In this document: positions 30,002-38,744 of the stretch, one piece after another
Numbering within the stretch: position 1 is the stretch's first letter
How the letters are laid out: each line of letters starts with the position of its first letter
Assembly (NCBI RefSeq): GCF_013375555.1
Contig: NZ_JABXWB010000001.1
Coordinates: 2,747,501 to 2,811,500, forward strand
Source: Sphingobium sp. EM0848
GTDB taxonomy: Bacteria > Pseudomonadota > Alphaproteobacteria > Sphingomonadales > Sphingomonadaceae
DNA: 64,000 bases
Direction of reading: 5' to 3'
Program-made: the position numbers and the translations under genes
Notes under the pieces: generated by a model
The model's input: only the letters and a program-made list of their open reading frames with translations
The model's database searches: none
What the model was told of the DNA's origin: nothing

Positions 30002-31621
30002 TTATGGTTTCACCGCCTTGGGCGCATCCGGCGCAAAGGCATCCCCGAAGAAATCGCCCTTATACCAGCGCGGCGCCTCCGGCTCATCGGCAATCTCGCG
30101 GGCGATGGCATAATTCACCTTGGCGAATTTCGCCGCCGCCTCCCAATGGAAGGGCAGGCTCATCTGGTCGGAGGGCTGGTGATAGTCGGTCTTGAGGAAA
30201 TGCTCGAACGCCTCTTTTCCCGGCCCGGCGAACCCGGTCATCAGGAACACCGCAGGCACCCCTTCCTGCACGAAGCGATAATGGTCGGATCGGGTGAACA
30301 GCCCTTCGGCGGGCAGCGGATCAGGCGAGAGGGAAATGCCCTCCGCCTTGGCCGCCTTGGCGACGATGGGGCCGAGGGTCGAATGTTCGGCGCCGAACGC
30401 CACTACATCCTGAAAATCATAGGTCAGGATCGGCATGTCGAGATTGACCACGCCGACCAGCTTCGCCCCTGCCGGCAATACCGGATTCTTCGCCAGGAAC
30501 TGCGAGCCGAGCAGCCCGTCCTCCTCCGCCGTCACCGCCGCGAACAGGATGGAGCGCTTCGGCCGTTCCCCGCTTTCAGCAAAGGCCTTCGCCACCGCCA
30601 GCATGGTCGCCACGCCGGAGGCATTGTCCATCGCGCCATTATAGATCTTGTCCGGTCCCTTCGCGCTTTCCTTGATCCCCAGATGGTCGAGATGCGCCAT
30701 CAGCAGCACATATTCATGGGACAGCGCCGGGTCGGAGCCGGGCAGCACCGCGAGGACATTGCTGCTGGGCGCTGTCTCGACGGTGCTGGCGCGGTCGAGC
30801 TGGACCGTCGGTTTCAGGGCAAAGCCCTTGGGCCGCCCGCCCTTCTTTGCCGCCTGCGCGCGGATCATGGCGAGATTCTTGCCCGATCCGGCGAGCAGCG
30901 CTTCGGCGGCGGCGGCATCGGCATAGGCGGTGCCGCGAATGCCGGGCGTGCGGACAAAGGGCTGGCCCTGCTTGTCGAGCCAGCTCACCGTGGGGGATTG
31001 CGCCCGCTCGCGCAGCTTCTCCCAAGGGGTGCGGGAGAGCAGGGCGTCGCTGGGAATGGTGATGAGGCCGATGGCGCCCGCCTCTTGCGCGGCCAGCGAC
31101 TTTTCGGAAGCGAGGTGCGCGCCGATCTCGCTCGGCATGCCGACCGGCGATCCGGCGAGGGCCACCGCGAACTTGCCGTGCAGGTTCAGGCCCGCATAGT
31201 CGTTGATCTTCTCACGGTCCGATTTCAGTCCATAGCCGACGAACACCGCCTGACCCGACAGGCTCTGCTTCAACTCACGGCCGAAGGCGCTGATGGCGAC
31301 ATCGTCGGTGAAGCGCTTGCCCGCGATGGTGAGCGAGGGGGTGGTGTCCTTGTCGAGCCGGGCGACAGCCAGCGTCACCGGCTGATACCAACTGCCGGGC
31401 AGCGCCTGTTGCAGGCCCAGAGTCTCGAACCGCGCGGCGACATAGCGGGCGGCGATATCGTAACCGCGCGTGCCCGCGTCGCGCCCCTCCAGCAGATCGT
31501 CGGCGAGGAAGCCGATATCGGCGCGGATTTCATTCCCGGTGATGGAAGCGGTCTGCGCCGTCGCCGCGCCGGGAGCGGCGAGGACCAGAGCGAGGGCGGA
31601 GAGGAGGGGCAGGGTGCGCAT
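30002..31621 (-). CDS. Exported M28-family zinc aminopeptidase with PA domain
   Basis: The 539-residue protein begins with a signal peptide (LPLLSALALVLAAPGAATAQ). A protease-associated (PA) insert lies around residues 130-260. The M28 catalytic part shows the dizinc ligands: H in AHLDHLG, D in GAMDNASGVA, E in VTAEEDGLLGS, D in VVNLDMPI and H in TDYHQPSDQM. These periplasmic enzymes remove N-terminal amino acids from peptides. The ATG at 31621 opens the signal peptide; the upstream in-frame start at 31681 does not. It is divergent from an exported M16 protease, with 139 bases between them, suggesting a shared peptide-scavenging role. Confidence 0.92.
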   Translation of the reverse strand: MRTLPLLSALALVLAAPGAATAQTASITGNEIRADIGFLADDLLEGRDAGTRGYDIAARYVAARFETLGLQQALPGSWYQPVTLAVARLDKDTTPSLTIAGKRFTDDVAISAFGRELKQSLSGQAVFVGYGLKSDREKINDYAGLNLHGKFAVALAGSPVGMPSEIGAHLASEKSLAAQEAGAIGLITIPSDALLSRTPWEKLRERAQSPTVSWLDKQGQPFVRTPGIRGTAYADAAAAEALLAGSGKNLAMIRAQAAKKGGRPKGFALKPTVQLDRASTVETAPSSNVLAVLPGSDPALSHEYVLLMAHLDHLGIKESAKGPDKIYNGAMDNASGVATMLAVAKAFAESGERPKRSILFAAVTAEEDGLLGSQFLAKNPVLPAGAKLVGVVNLDMPILTYDFQDVVAFGAEHSTLGPIVAKAAKAEGISLSPDPLPAEGLFTRSDHYRFVQEGVPAVFLMTGFAGPGKEAFEHFLKTDYHQPSDQMSLPFHWEAAAKFAKVNYAIAREIADEPEAPRWYKGDFFGDAFAPDAPKAVKP

Positions 31622-31760
31622 CGGGTGCAAGACCTTCTTCTTATGGTTGAATGCGCGGAAGCCTATCGCGCCAGTTCGCACTGTCCAGCCTAATGCGTAT
31701 TGCGAGTCTAAAACGCCCCGCTATGCTGCCCGTCGATCCACTGACCTTCATGAGGCGCTC

Positions 31761-34631
31761 ATGACCTTTTCCCCCTTTTCCCGCCGGGTAGCCTTGATGC
31801 TGGGCCTGTCTTCGCTCGCGTTCGTGCCTACGATGCAGGCGGTGGCGGCTCCGGCGGCGACCAGCGTGGCCGCGCCCGCGCCGCTCTCCAGCCTCGTGGC
31901 GGCGGTGAACATTCCCTATGAGGAATTCACGCTGCAAAACGGTCTGCGCGTCATCGTCCACACCGACCGCAAGGCGCCGGTCGTGGCCGTGTCGGTCTGG
32001 TATCATGTCGGGTCGCGCTTCGAACCGGCGGGCAAGACGGGCTTTGCCCATCTGTTCGAACATCTGATGTTCTACGGTTCGGAAAATGCGGACGGGCCTT
32101 TCTTCGGGCGGCTGGAGGATATCGGCGCGACCGACTGGAACGGCACGACCTGGTTCGACCGCACCAATTATTTCGAGACGGTGCCGACCGGCGCGCTCGA
32201 CCGGGCGCTGTTCCTGGAGTCCGACCGGATGGGCCATCTGCTGGGCGCGGTGACGCAGACCAAGCTCGATACCCAGCGCGGCGTCGTGCAGAATGAAAAG
32301 CGCATGGGCGAGAATGAGCCTTATGGCCTTGTCGAATATGCCCAGCTTGCCGCGATGCTGCCGGAGGGGCATCCCTATCGCCATTCGACCATCGGTTCGA
32401 TGGCGGACCTGAACGCGGCCAGCCTTGCCGACGTGCAGAACTGGTTCAAGACCCATTATGGCCCGAATAACGCCGTGCTGGTGCTGGCGGGCGACATCGA
32501 CGTGCCGACCGCCAGGGCGAAGGTGGAGAAGTGGTTCGGCAATATCGCTGCCGGTCCCGCGCCCAAGGATGTGGACGCGACGGTGCCGACGCTCGACAAG
32601 GATGTCGAAAAGGTGATGCACGACAATGTCGCGGCGACCCGGCTCTATCGCAACTGGATCGTGCCGGGGGTCAATAGCGACGATCTGCCGCAGCTTGATC
32701 TGGCCATGGCGGTCTTCGGCGGGCTGAAGTCGTCGCGGCTCGACAACATATTGGTGCGCGACGAGAAGGTGGCGGTCGGCGTCAAGGCCAGCATCCAGCC
32801 CTTCGAGAAGCTCAGCATTGCCGAGATCACGGTGGACGTGAAGCCGGGGCAGGACCCGGTGGCGGTGGGCAAGCGCCTGGACCAGCTTCTGGCCGACTAT
32901 CTCGCCAAGGGGCCGAGCGCGGATGAGGTGCAGCGCGCCGCGACGCAGCAGCTTTCGGGCACCATCGGCGGGCTGGAGAAGGTCGGCGGCTTCAACGGCA
33001 AGGCGGTGACGCTGGCAGAGGGGGCCGTCTATTCCAACGACCCGGCCAAATATAAGAAGGATCTGGAGGCCTATGCCGCCGCCACGCCGCAATCGGTGAG
33101 CGAGGCGGCGCGCAAATGGCTGGGACGGCCGGTGTTCCGCCTGACCGTGGCGCCGGGCGAGCGTTCGGCGGAGGACAATGCGCTGGCGGGCAACGCCATC
33201 CACCATCCCGCCTATTTCCGCGATCCCAAAAAGCCCGCGCCTGTGGCCGCGACCCCGCCGCCGCCCCCGAAGATCGCCGAACCGGGGATCGAGCCGGTCA
33301 AGGATCTGGAGTTCCCGGCGGTTGAACATGCGACGTTGAAGAACGGCATAGCGGTGGTCTTCGCGCGCCGGGCGACGGTGCCGGTGGTGCGAGTGTCGGT
33401 GTCCTTCGACGCGGGCAATGCCGCCGATGACAAGGCCAAGCTGGGCACGGCGGGGCTGACCACGGCGCTGCTGGATGAAGGCACGACGACGCGCAGTTCG
33501 ATCCAGATCGCGGAAGAGCAGGAGCGGCTGGGCGCATCGATCAGCGCGGGCAACAGCATGGATGCGACCAATGTGGGCCTCTATGCGCTTAAGCCCAATC
33601 TGGATGCTTCGCTGGGGCTTTTGGCCGATGTGATCCGCAATCCCGCCTTCGCGCCGACCGAGGTTGAGCGTCTGCGCGGGCAGGTGTTGACCCGGATCGC
33701 GGCGGAAAAGACCGAACCCATGCCGATCGCGCAGCGTCTGCTGCCGCCGCTGCTTTATGGGCAGGCGCATCCCTACGGCATCCCCTTCACCGGCTCCGGT
33801 ACGGAAAGTGGCGTCAAGGCGGTGACGCGGGCCGATCTGATCGCTTTCCATGACAAATGGTTGCGGCCCGACAATGCGACGATCTTCGTGACCGGCGACA
33901 CGACGCTGACCGATGTGATGCCGCTGCTCGAAAAGCGCTTCGGTGACTGGAAGGCGCCGAAGATTGCCAAGGGCGCCAAGCTGTTCCGCATGGACCGCAT
34001 GATGCGCCCGGCGCGGATCATTCTGGTCGACAAGCCGCAAAGCCCTCAGTCGATGATCCTGGCCGGCCTGCTGACCAACAGGCAGGGCACCGACAATCCA
34101 GTAACGCTCATCACCGCCAATGAGGTGATGGGCGGCAGCAGCACCTCCCGCCTGATCATGGACCTGCGGGAGAGCAAGGGCTGGGCCTATTATGCCGGGA
34201 GCGCGCTGCCGGGGGTCAAGGAAACGATCCCGCTGCTGGTCTATGCCCCGGTGCAGACCGACAAGACCGGCGAATCCATCACCGCCGCGCGCAAGGACAT
34301 CAGCGACTTCCTGACCACCAAGGGCACGACCGAGGCGGAGCGCAACCAGACGATCAACAGCCAGATCCTGTCGCTGCCGGGCAGCTTCGAAACCTCGTCA
34401 GACCTGCTGGGCGCGATGATGCGCAACCGGACGCTGGGGCGGCCGGACGATTATTATGCGACGCTGCCGGGCGTCTATCGCGCCATGACCGCCGCCGACA
34501 TGGACAAGGCGGCGCGGGAGGCGATCAATCCCGACCGTTTGATCTGGGTCGTGGTGGGCGACGCGAAGCTGGTGAAACCGCAGCTTGACGCGGTCGGCCT
34601 TCCGGTGGAAATGGGCACATTGGCTGATTGA
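31761..34631 (+). CDS. Exported M16-family (insulinase-like) zinc protease, two-domain fusion
   Basis: The 956-residue protein has a signal peptide (VALMLGLSSLAFVPTMQAVAA) and two M16 halves joined by a Pro-rich linker near residues 490-510 (PAPVAATPPPPPK). The first half has the inverted zinc motif HLFEH (in TGFAHLFEHLMFYGS). The second half lacks HxxEH (GLTTALLDEG) but keeps the Arg/Tyr substrate-pocket region SSTSRLIMDLRESKGWAYYA. Active plus inactive halves are normal for fused M16 proteins (PqqL/pitrilysin type). It probably cleaves peptides in the periplasm. The start is the ATG at 31761, behind GAGG. A small gene follows after 23 bases. Confidence 0.93.
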   Translation: MTFSPFSRRVALMLGLSSLAFVPTMQAVAAPAATSVAAPAPLSSLVAAVNIPYEEFTLQNGLRVIVHTDRKAPVVAVSVWYHVGSRFEPAGKTGFAHLFEHLMFYGSENADGPFFGRLEDIGATDWNGTTWFDRTNYFETVPTGALDRALFLESDRMGHLLGAVTQTKLDTQRGVVQNEKRMGENEPYGLVEYAQLAAMLPEGHPYRHSTIGSMADLNAASLADVQNWFKTHYGPNNAVLVLAGDIDVPTARAKVEKWFGNIAAGPAPKDVDATVPTLDKDVEKVMHDNVAATRLYRNWIVPGVNSDDLPQLDLAMAVFGGLKSSRLDNILVRDEKVAVGVKASIQPFEKLSIAEITVDVKPGQDPVAVGKRLDQLLADYLAKGPSADEVQRAATQQLSGTIGGLEKVGGFNGKAVTLAEGAVYSNDPAKYKKDLEAYAAATPQSVSEAARKWLGRPVFRLTVAPGERSAEDNALAGNAIHHPAYFRDPKKPAPVAATPPPPPKIAEPGIEPVKDLEFPAVEHATLKNGIAVVFARRATVPVVRVSVSFDAGNAADDKAKLGTAGLTTALLDEGTTTRSSIQIAEEQERLGASISAGNSMDATNVGLYALKPNLDASLGLLADVIRNPAFAPTEVERLRGQVLTRIAAEKTEPMPIAQRLLPPLLYGQAHPYGIPFTGSGTESGVKAVTRADLIAFHDKWLRPDNATIFVTGDTTLTDVMPLLEKRFGDWKAPKIAKGAKLFRMDRMMRPARIILVDKPQSPQSMILAGLLTNRQGTDNPVTLITANEVMGGSSTSRLIMDLRESKGWAYYAGSALPGVKETIPLLVYAPVQTDKTGESITAARKDISDFLTTKGTTEAERNQTINSQILSLPGSFETSSDLLGAMMRNRTLGRPDDYYATLPGVYRAMTAADMDKAAREAINPDRLIWVVVGDAKLVKPQLDAVGLPVEMGTLAD

Positions 34632-34654
34632 CGATTACGTAAAGGAGAAGTGCT

Positions 34655-34957
34655 ATGGCAGCAGTGGACGGGGCCTATGATTGCGTGGCGAAGACGCCGA
34701 TGGGCGACCAGAATGGCGTGCTGACGGTGATCAGTTCGGGCGACAGCTTCCACGGCACCTTTGCCGGCATGATGGGCTCGCTCGACGTGACCGAGGGCAA
34801 GGTCGACGGCAACAAGCTGAACTGGAAGATGAACATGACCCTGCCCATGCCGATGACGCTGGAATGTGAGGCAGAAGTGAGCGGGGACAGCATCACCGGC
34901 ACGATGCAGCTCGGCGCCTTCGGCGCGGCGGGCTTTTCGGGAACGCGCCGGGGCTGA
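34655..34957 (+). CDS. Conserved small beta-rich protein of unknown function
   Basis: This 100-residue protein has a good ribosome site (AAAGGAG, eight bases before ATG). It reads as alternating beta-strand-like segments: AYDCVAKTPMGDQNGVLTV, then GDSFHGTFAGMMGSLDVTEG, and a Met-rich MNMTLPMPMTLE. I recall similar small proteins in sphingomonads, but I cannot assign a function. There is no signal peptide or membrane helix. It lies 23 bases behind the M16 protease and ends at a strong terminator, so the two are probably co-transcribed. Confidence 0.7.
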   Translation: MAAVDGAYDCVAKTPMGDQNGVLTVISSGDSFHGTFAGMMGSLDVTEGKVDGNKLNWKMNMTLPMPMTLECEAEVSGDSITGTMQLGAFGAAGFSGTRRG

Positions 34958-34977
34958 CCGGTTCAAAAGGCTTTGGG

Positions 34978-35016
34978 AAGGGGCAGGGAACCAGGGCGTT
35001 CCCGGCCCCTTTTTTC
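34978..35016 (+). terminator. Intrinsic terminator of the M16 protease operon
   Basis: AAGGGGC(A)GGGAAC (34978-34991) pairs with GTTCCC(G)GCCCCTT (34998-35011) with one internal mismatch and a six-base loop. A run of Ts follows to 35015. Confidence 0.9.
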
Positions 35017-35072
35017 ATTTCTGACCCGTGCCAGCATGAACAAAATTTAAGGAGCAAATCGAAACTAAAATC

Positions 35073-35102
35073 TTGACGATGGCCATTAGTTAGCTATCTA
35101 AC
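35073..35102 (+). promoter_or_regulatory. Promoter and overlapping operator of the MarR-efflux operon
   Basis: TTGACG (35073-35078) and TATCTA (35095-35100) have a 16-base spacer. An imperfect palindrome, GTTAGCTATCTAAC (35089-35102, mismatched at the inner pair), covers the -10 box. This is where a MarR repressor would be expected to bind its own promoter. Transcription would start close to the ATG at 35107, so the mRNA may be leaderless; no Shine-Dalgarno sequence is present. Confidence 0.6.
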
Positions 35103-35106
35103 AAAA

Positions 35107-35556
35107 ATGCCCGAATCGGAGTTGAAACGCGCCTTGGCGCATAAAATGCCTCAGGTCTCGCGCCAGTGGCGGCAATTGGCCGACATGGCGCTGGCAGAGT
35201 TCGGCGTTTCGAACAGCGCGGGCTGGTGCCTGATCTATCTCGACCGGCTGGGGGCCGATGCGCGGCAGGCCGATCTGGCCGAGGAACTGGGCATCACCCA
35301 GCCCTCGCTGGTGCGGACGCTGGACCAGTTGCAGGCGGCGGGGCTTGTCGAGCGCGTGCCTAATCCCGACGATCGGCGTTCTAATCGAGTCGCCTTCACG
35401 CCGGAGGGGCAGGACATGGTAGGGCAGATCGAGGCCAGGCTGGATAATTTGCGGCGCGAGTTGCTGGAAGGCGTCCCCGACGCCGCGATCGAGATTGTGG
35501 TCAACCTGCTGAGCCTGCTGGAACAACGCATGGCCGAGCGGCGGGGGCAAGGCTGA
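35107..35556 (+). CDS. MarR-family transcriptional regulator
   Basis: The 149-residue protein has the winged-helix core of MarR regulators: QADLAEELGITQPSLVRTLD is the recognition region, GLVERVPNPDDRRSNRVAFT is the wing, and amphipathic helices sit at both ends for dimer formation. Such regulators usually repress the neighbouring efflux genes until a phenolic or aromatic ligand binds. It is the first gene of a tight set with FUSC, DUF1656, an HlyD-type adaptor and an outer membrane factor, and an operator-like palindrome covers its promoter. The ligand is unknown. Confidence 0.92.
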   Translation: MPESELKRALAHKMPQVSRQWRQLADMALAEFGVSNSAGWCLIYLDRLGADARQADLAEELGITQPSLVRTLDQLQAAGLVERVPNPDDRRSNRVAFTPEGQDMVGQIEARLDNLRRELLEGVPDAAIEIVVNLLSLLEQRMAERRGQG

Positions 35557-35557
35557 C

Positions 35558-37633
35558 ATGAACGCCTTTGGCGAGCGCATCGGCTGGCCTGCCGCGCTTT
35601 TTTCGCTGAAATGCTTCGCGGCGGCGATGCTGGCGCTGTTTGTCGCATTCAGCATCGGGCTGGAGCGGCCCTACTGGGCATTCCTGACCTCTTATATCGT
35701 TGCCCAGCCGCTGGCGGGCGCGGTGATTTCCAAGGCCATGTTTCGCGTCATCGGCACGTTGGCCGGCGCGACATTCGCCGTTGTTATCGTGCCGCCGCTG
35801 GTCAATTCGCCTGAACTGCTCACGCTTGCCATGGCGCTGTGGCTGGCCACATGCGTGTTCGTGTCGCTGCTCGACCGCACGCCGCGATCCTATATGTTCG
35901 TGCTGGCGGGCTACAGCGCCTGTCTGATCGTCTTTCCCGATGTCGACACGCCGCAGACCATCTTCACCGTCGCGTCGCTGCGCGTGCAGGAAATCACCAT
36001 CGGTATCCTGTCCGGCAGCCTGATCCATGGTGTCGTTTTTCCCGGTTCCATCACCAATTTGCTGCTGGCGCGGGTGGAGGCGATGCTGCGTGATGCCGAG
36101 CGCTGGTCGCATGACGCCATTGCGTTGGACCCGGTGCCGGGATTGGCGCAGGAGCGTCGCCGCCTGGCGCAGGACATTACCGAACTGCATCAGATGTCGG
36201 TGCACCTGCCTTTCGATATTTCCCGCCTGGCGCCGCGCGTGCGGACGGTGCGGGCGATGCAGGACCAGCTTTCGCTGCTGCTGCCGTTGGGCGCGGCGGT
36301 GGAGGACCGGCTGGCAATGCTCAAGGCCGCCAGTGGCGGCGCCGTGCCGGCGGAGGTCATTGCGCTGATCGCCGAAGTGCGCGCCTGGATCGTCCAGCCG
36401 GGTGAGGATCGGACCGAGCGCACGGAACGGGCGAATGCGCTGATCGACCGCTGCGCTGCGCTGGAGCCGGCGGCGCGGGCGGACATGGGGTGGGCCGACA
36501 TGATGCGCCTCAGCCTGTTCGCGCGGCTGTCGGCGCTGATCGCGGCGCATCGCGACTGTCGCGACCTGAACGATCAAATGGCAACGCACAGCCGCCAGCC
36601 GGTCAACCCACGCGTCGCCGAACTGCTGGAGGGGCGTCGCAATCGCGAGTTGCACAAGGATTATGCCGCCGCCGCGCGCGGTGCCTTCGGCGCCTTCGTC
36701 ACCGTGGCGCTGGGTTGCGCGCTATGGATCGGCAGCGGCTGGAAGGATGGCGGCAGCGCGGTGATGCTGGCGGGCGTGTTCCTGGCGCTGTTCTCCGCGT
36801 CCGACAATCCGTTGGCGCCGCTCAAGGGTTTCATGATCGGCACGATCGTCGCCTCCTTGCTGGGGGCGGTCTATGGCTATGCGATCATGCCGCGGCTCGA
36901 TGGGTTCACCTTGCTGGCGGCTGTCTACGCCCCGATGCTGCTGGTCCTGGGAACGATGATGGCCTCCCCGCGCTGGGCCGGGATCGCGCTGCCGACGCTG
37001 CTGGGGCTGGGAAGCCCGGTGCTGTTGTCGGCCAGCTATATCAGTGCCTTTGCCAGCTATGTGAACGGGACGGTGGCGCAGCTCGTCGGCATCTGGTTTG
37101 CGATCATCATGGCCGGGCTATTGCAGTCGGCAGGCGTTGAAAGAGCGATCCGGCGGACGGTGCGCGCTGGCTGGAACGACATTGCCAATCGCGCCACGCT
37201 GATGACGCCGCCCGATGTGCGCGGGTGGATCAACCGGATGCTGGACCGCATCGCCCTGCTCGCGCCGCGTCTGGCGGCCACGCGCAAGGATAGCGGCCAG
37301 CCGCTCTATGACGCGTTGCGCGACCTGCGCACGGGGGTCGCGATCGGGGAACTGCGTCAGTTGCGGCTTGACCTGCCCGTCAATGAAGCCGGACCTTTGA
37401 CCGACGTGCTGAAGGGCGTCAGCGCGCATTATCGCACGCTGGACCCGGATGCGCCGAAGTCCGCAGAACCTGATCTGCTGGCCGATATCGATGGCGCCAT
37501 CGGCGACCTGTCGCATAATCCCAGCGCAGACGTTCGGCGCGACGCGATCCTCGCGCTGGTCAGCCTGCGCCGCAATCTGTTTCCTGAGAGCGAAGGCTAT
37601 CGGACCCCTCCCATGATCGGACAACCCGCATGA
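35558..37633 (+). CDS. FUSC-family inner-membrane efflux protein (AaeB-like)
   Basis: The 691-residue protein has two hydrophobic blocks of about six helices each (residues about 15-170 and 370-520), each followed by a hydrophilic domain. This is the layout of FUSC/AaeB proteins that export aromatic carboxylic acids and similar compounds. Characteristic pieces include GLERPYWAFLTSYIVAQP near the start and RNRELHKDYAAAARGAF before the second block. It begins one base after the MarR stop codon, and its own stop overlaps the start of the DUF1656 gene (ATGA), so translation is coupled. The substrate is not known. Confidence 0.9.
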   Translation: MNAFGERIGWPAALFSLKCFAAAMLALFVAFSIGLERPYWAFLTSYIVAQPLAGAVISKAMFRVIGTLAGATFAVVIVPPLVNSPELLTLAMALWLATCVFVSLLDRTPRSYMFVLAGYSACLIVFPDVDTPQTIFTVASLRVQEITIGILSGSLIHGVVFPGSITNLLLARVEAMLRDAERWSHDAIALDPVPGLAQERRRLAQDITELHQMSVHLPFDISRLAPRVRTVRAMQDQLSLLLPLGAAVEDRLAMLKAASGGAVPAEVIALIAEVRAWIVQPGEDRTERTERANALIDRCAALEPAARADMGWADMMRLSLFARLSALIAAHRDCRDLNDQMATHSRQPVNPRVAELLEGRRNRELHKDYAAAARGAFGAFVTVALGCALWIGSGWKDGGSAVMLAGVFLALFSASDNPLAPLKGFMIGTIVASLLGAVYGYAIMPRLDGFTLLAAVYAPMLLVLGTMMASPRWAGIALPTLLGLGSPVLLSASYISAFASYVNGTVAQLVGIWFAIIMAGLLQSAGVERAIRRTVRAGWNDIANRATLMTPPDVRGWINRMLDRIALLAPRLAATRKDSGQPLYDALRDLRTGVAIGELRQLRLDLPVNEAGPLTDVLKGVSAHYRTLDPDAPKSAEPDLLADIDGAIGDLSHNPSADVRRDAILALVSLRRNLFPESEGYRTPPMIGQPA

Positions 37634-37845
37634 CCGGAGAAATCGCCCTGGGCGGCGTTTACGTGCCCACGCTTTTGTTGTTGGCGCTGGTCGCGCTGAT
37701 CCTCAGCTGGGGCGCGACCCGGCTGATCGGCGCCTTCGGCCTCTATCGTTTTCTTGCCTATCGGGCCGCGGTCGATCTCAGTATTTTCGTGCTGATGCTG
37801 GGCGCGCTCGCTATTCTTGTTCCCACCCTTGGAATCCGCTTATGA
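37630..37845 (+). CDS. DUF1656 small membrane protein (AaeX-like)
   Basis: This 71-residue protein has two transmembrane helices (LLLLALVALILSWGATRLI and a C-terminal FVLMLGALAILVPTL). It fits the DUF1656/AaeX family that accompanies FUSC efflux pumps. The start overlaps the FUSC stop and the stop overlaps the start of the adaptor gene, both by four bases. Its exact role in the pump is unknown. Confidence 0.85.
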   Translation: MTGEIALGGVYVPTLLLLALVALILSWGATRLIGAFGLYRFLAYRAAVDLSIFVLMLGALAILVPTLGIRL

Positions 37846-38744
37846 ACCGCCTGACTGCCACGCTGCTTCGCAGTGCCGCCACCATTGTCATTGTCATTGC
37901 CGCCGTCCTGGTCGCAATCTGGATGTGGAACCATTATGAGCGGAGCCCGTGGACGCGCGATGGCCGTGTGCGCGCCGATGTGGTGCGGGTGACGCCGGAT
38001 ATCAGCGGCCTCGTCACTTCGGTCTCGGTGCATGACAACCAGGCGGTGAAGGCGGGCGATCCGCTGTTCGTGATCGACCGTCCCCGCTATGCGCTCGCGC
38101 TGGAAGAGGCAGAGGCGCAGATCGCTTCGGCCAAGGCGACCCTGGGGCAGGCGCGGCGGGAGGCGACCCGCGACCTGGCGTTGGGCAATCTGGTCGCCGC
38201 CGAAGCGCATGAGCAGAATGTTGCGCGCGTGGCGACGGCGGAGGCTGCGCTGGCCGTGGCGTTGAGCACGCGGGACGCCGCCGCGCTGAATCTCAAGCGG
38301 ACGCAGGTCGTGGCCTCGGTCAACGGCAGGGTCACCAATCTGGACCTGCATCCGGGCGATTATGTCGCCGCAGGCAAGCAGGCGATGGCGCTGATCGACG
38401 ATGACAGCCTGCGGATCGAGGGCTATTTCGAGGAAACCAAATTGCCGCTGGTCTGCATCGGGGCGCCGGTGACGGTGCGGCTGATGGGCGAGGAGCAGGA
38501 CCTGCATGGGCGTGTCGACAGCATCGCCTATGGCATCAACGACAGCAGCCGTTCGGATTCGGGCAATTTGCTGCCCACGGTCGAGCCGACCTTTTCCTGG
38601 GTGCGGCTGGCCCAGCGTATTCCCGTGCGGGTGAAGTTGACGAAGGTGCCTGAGGGCCTGAAGCTCATCGCCGGGCGCACCGCGACGGTGACGATCGAAC
38701 CGGCCCGGAAGGACGTCAAGCCGGGAGCCTGTCGCCATGCCTAA
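37842..38744 (+). CDS. HlyD/AaeA-type periplasmic adaptor subunit
   Basis: The 300-residue protein has an N-terminal signal-anchor helix (TIVIVIAAVLVAIWMW). The membrane-fusion fold follows: a first biotinyl-lipoyl half (VRVTPDISGLVTSVSVHDNQ), a hairpin of coiled-coil helices (EEAEAQIASAKATLGQAR), and the second lipoyl half (VVASVNGRVTNLDLHPGDYV). The beta-barrel domain is last. It links the inner-membrane FUSC protein to the outer membrane factor encoded next, whose start overlaps its end by eight bases. Confidence 0.93.
   Translation: MNRLTATLLRSAATIVIVIAAVLVAIWMWNHYERSPWTRDGRVRADVVRVTPDISGLVTSVSVHDNQAVKAGDPLFVIDRPRYALALEEAEAQIASAKATLGQARREATRDLALGNLVAAEAHEQNVARVATAEAALAVALSTRDAAALNLKRTQVVASVNGRVTNLDLHPGDYVAAGKQAMALIDDDSLRIEGYFEETKLPLVCIGAPVTVRLMGEEQDLHGRVDSIAYGINDSSRSDSGNLLPTVEPTFSWVRLAQRIPVRVKLTKVPEGLKLIAGRTATVTIEPARKDVKPGACRHA

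Noticed and set aside
31641..34040. Minus-strand open frame of 799 residues opposite the M16 protease
   Set aside because: Same reason: antisense shadow of a clear two-domain M16 gene.
34655..34957. Reading the 100-residue protein as an inhibitor of the M16 protease
   Set aside because: It has no signal peptide while the protease is exported, so direct inhibition in the periplasm is not supported.
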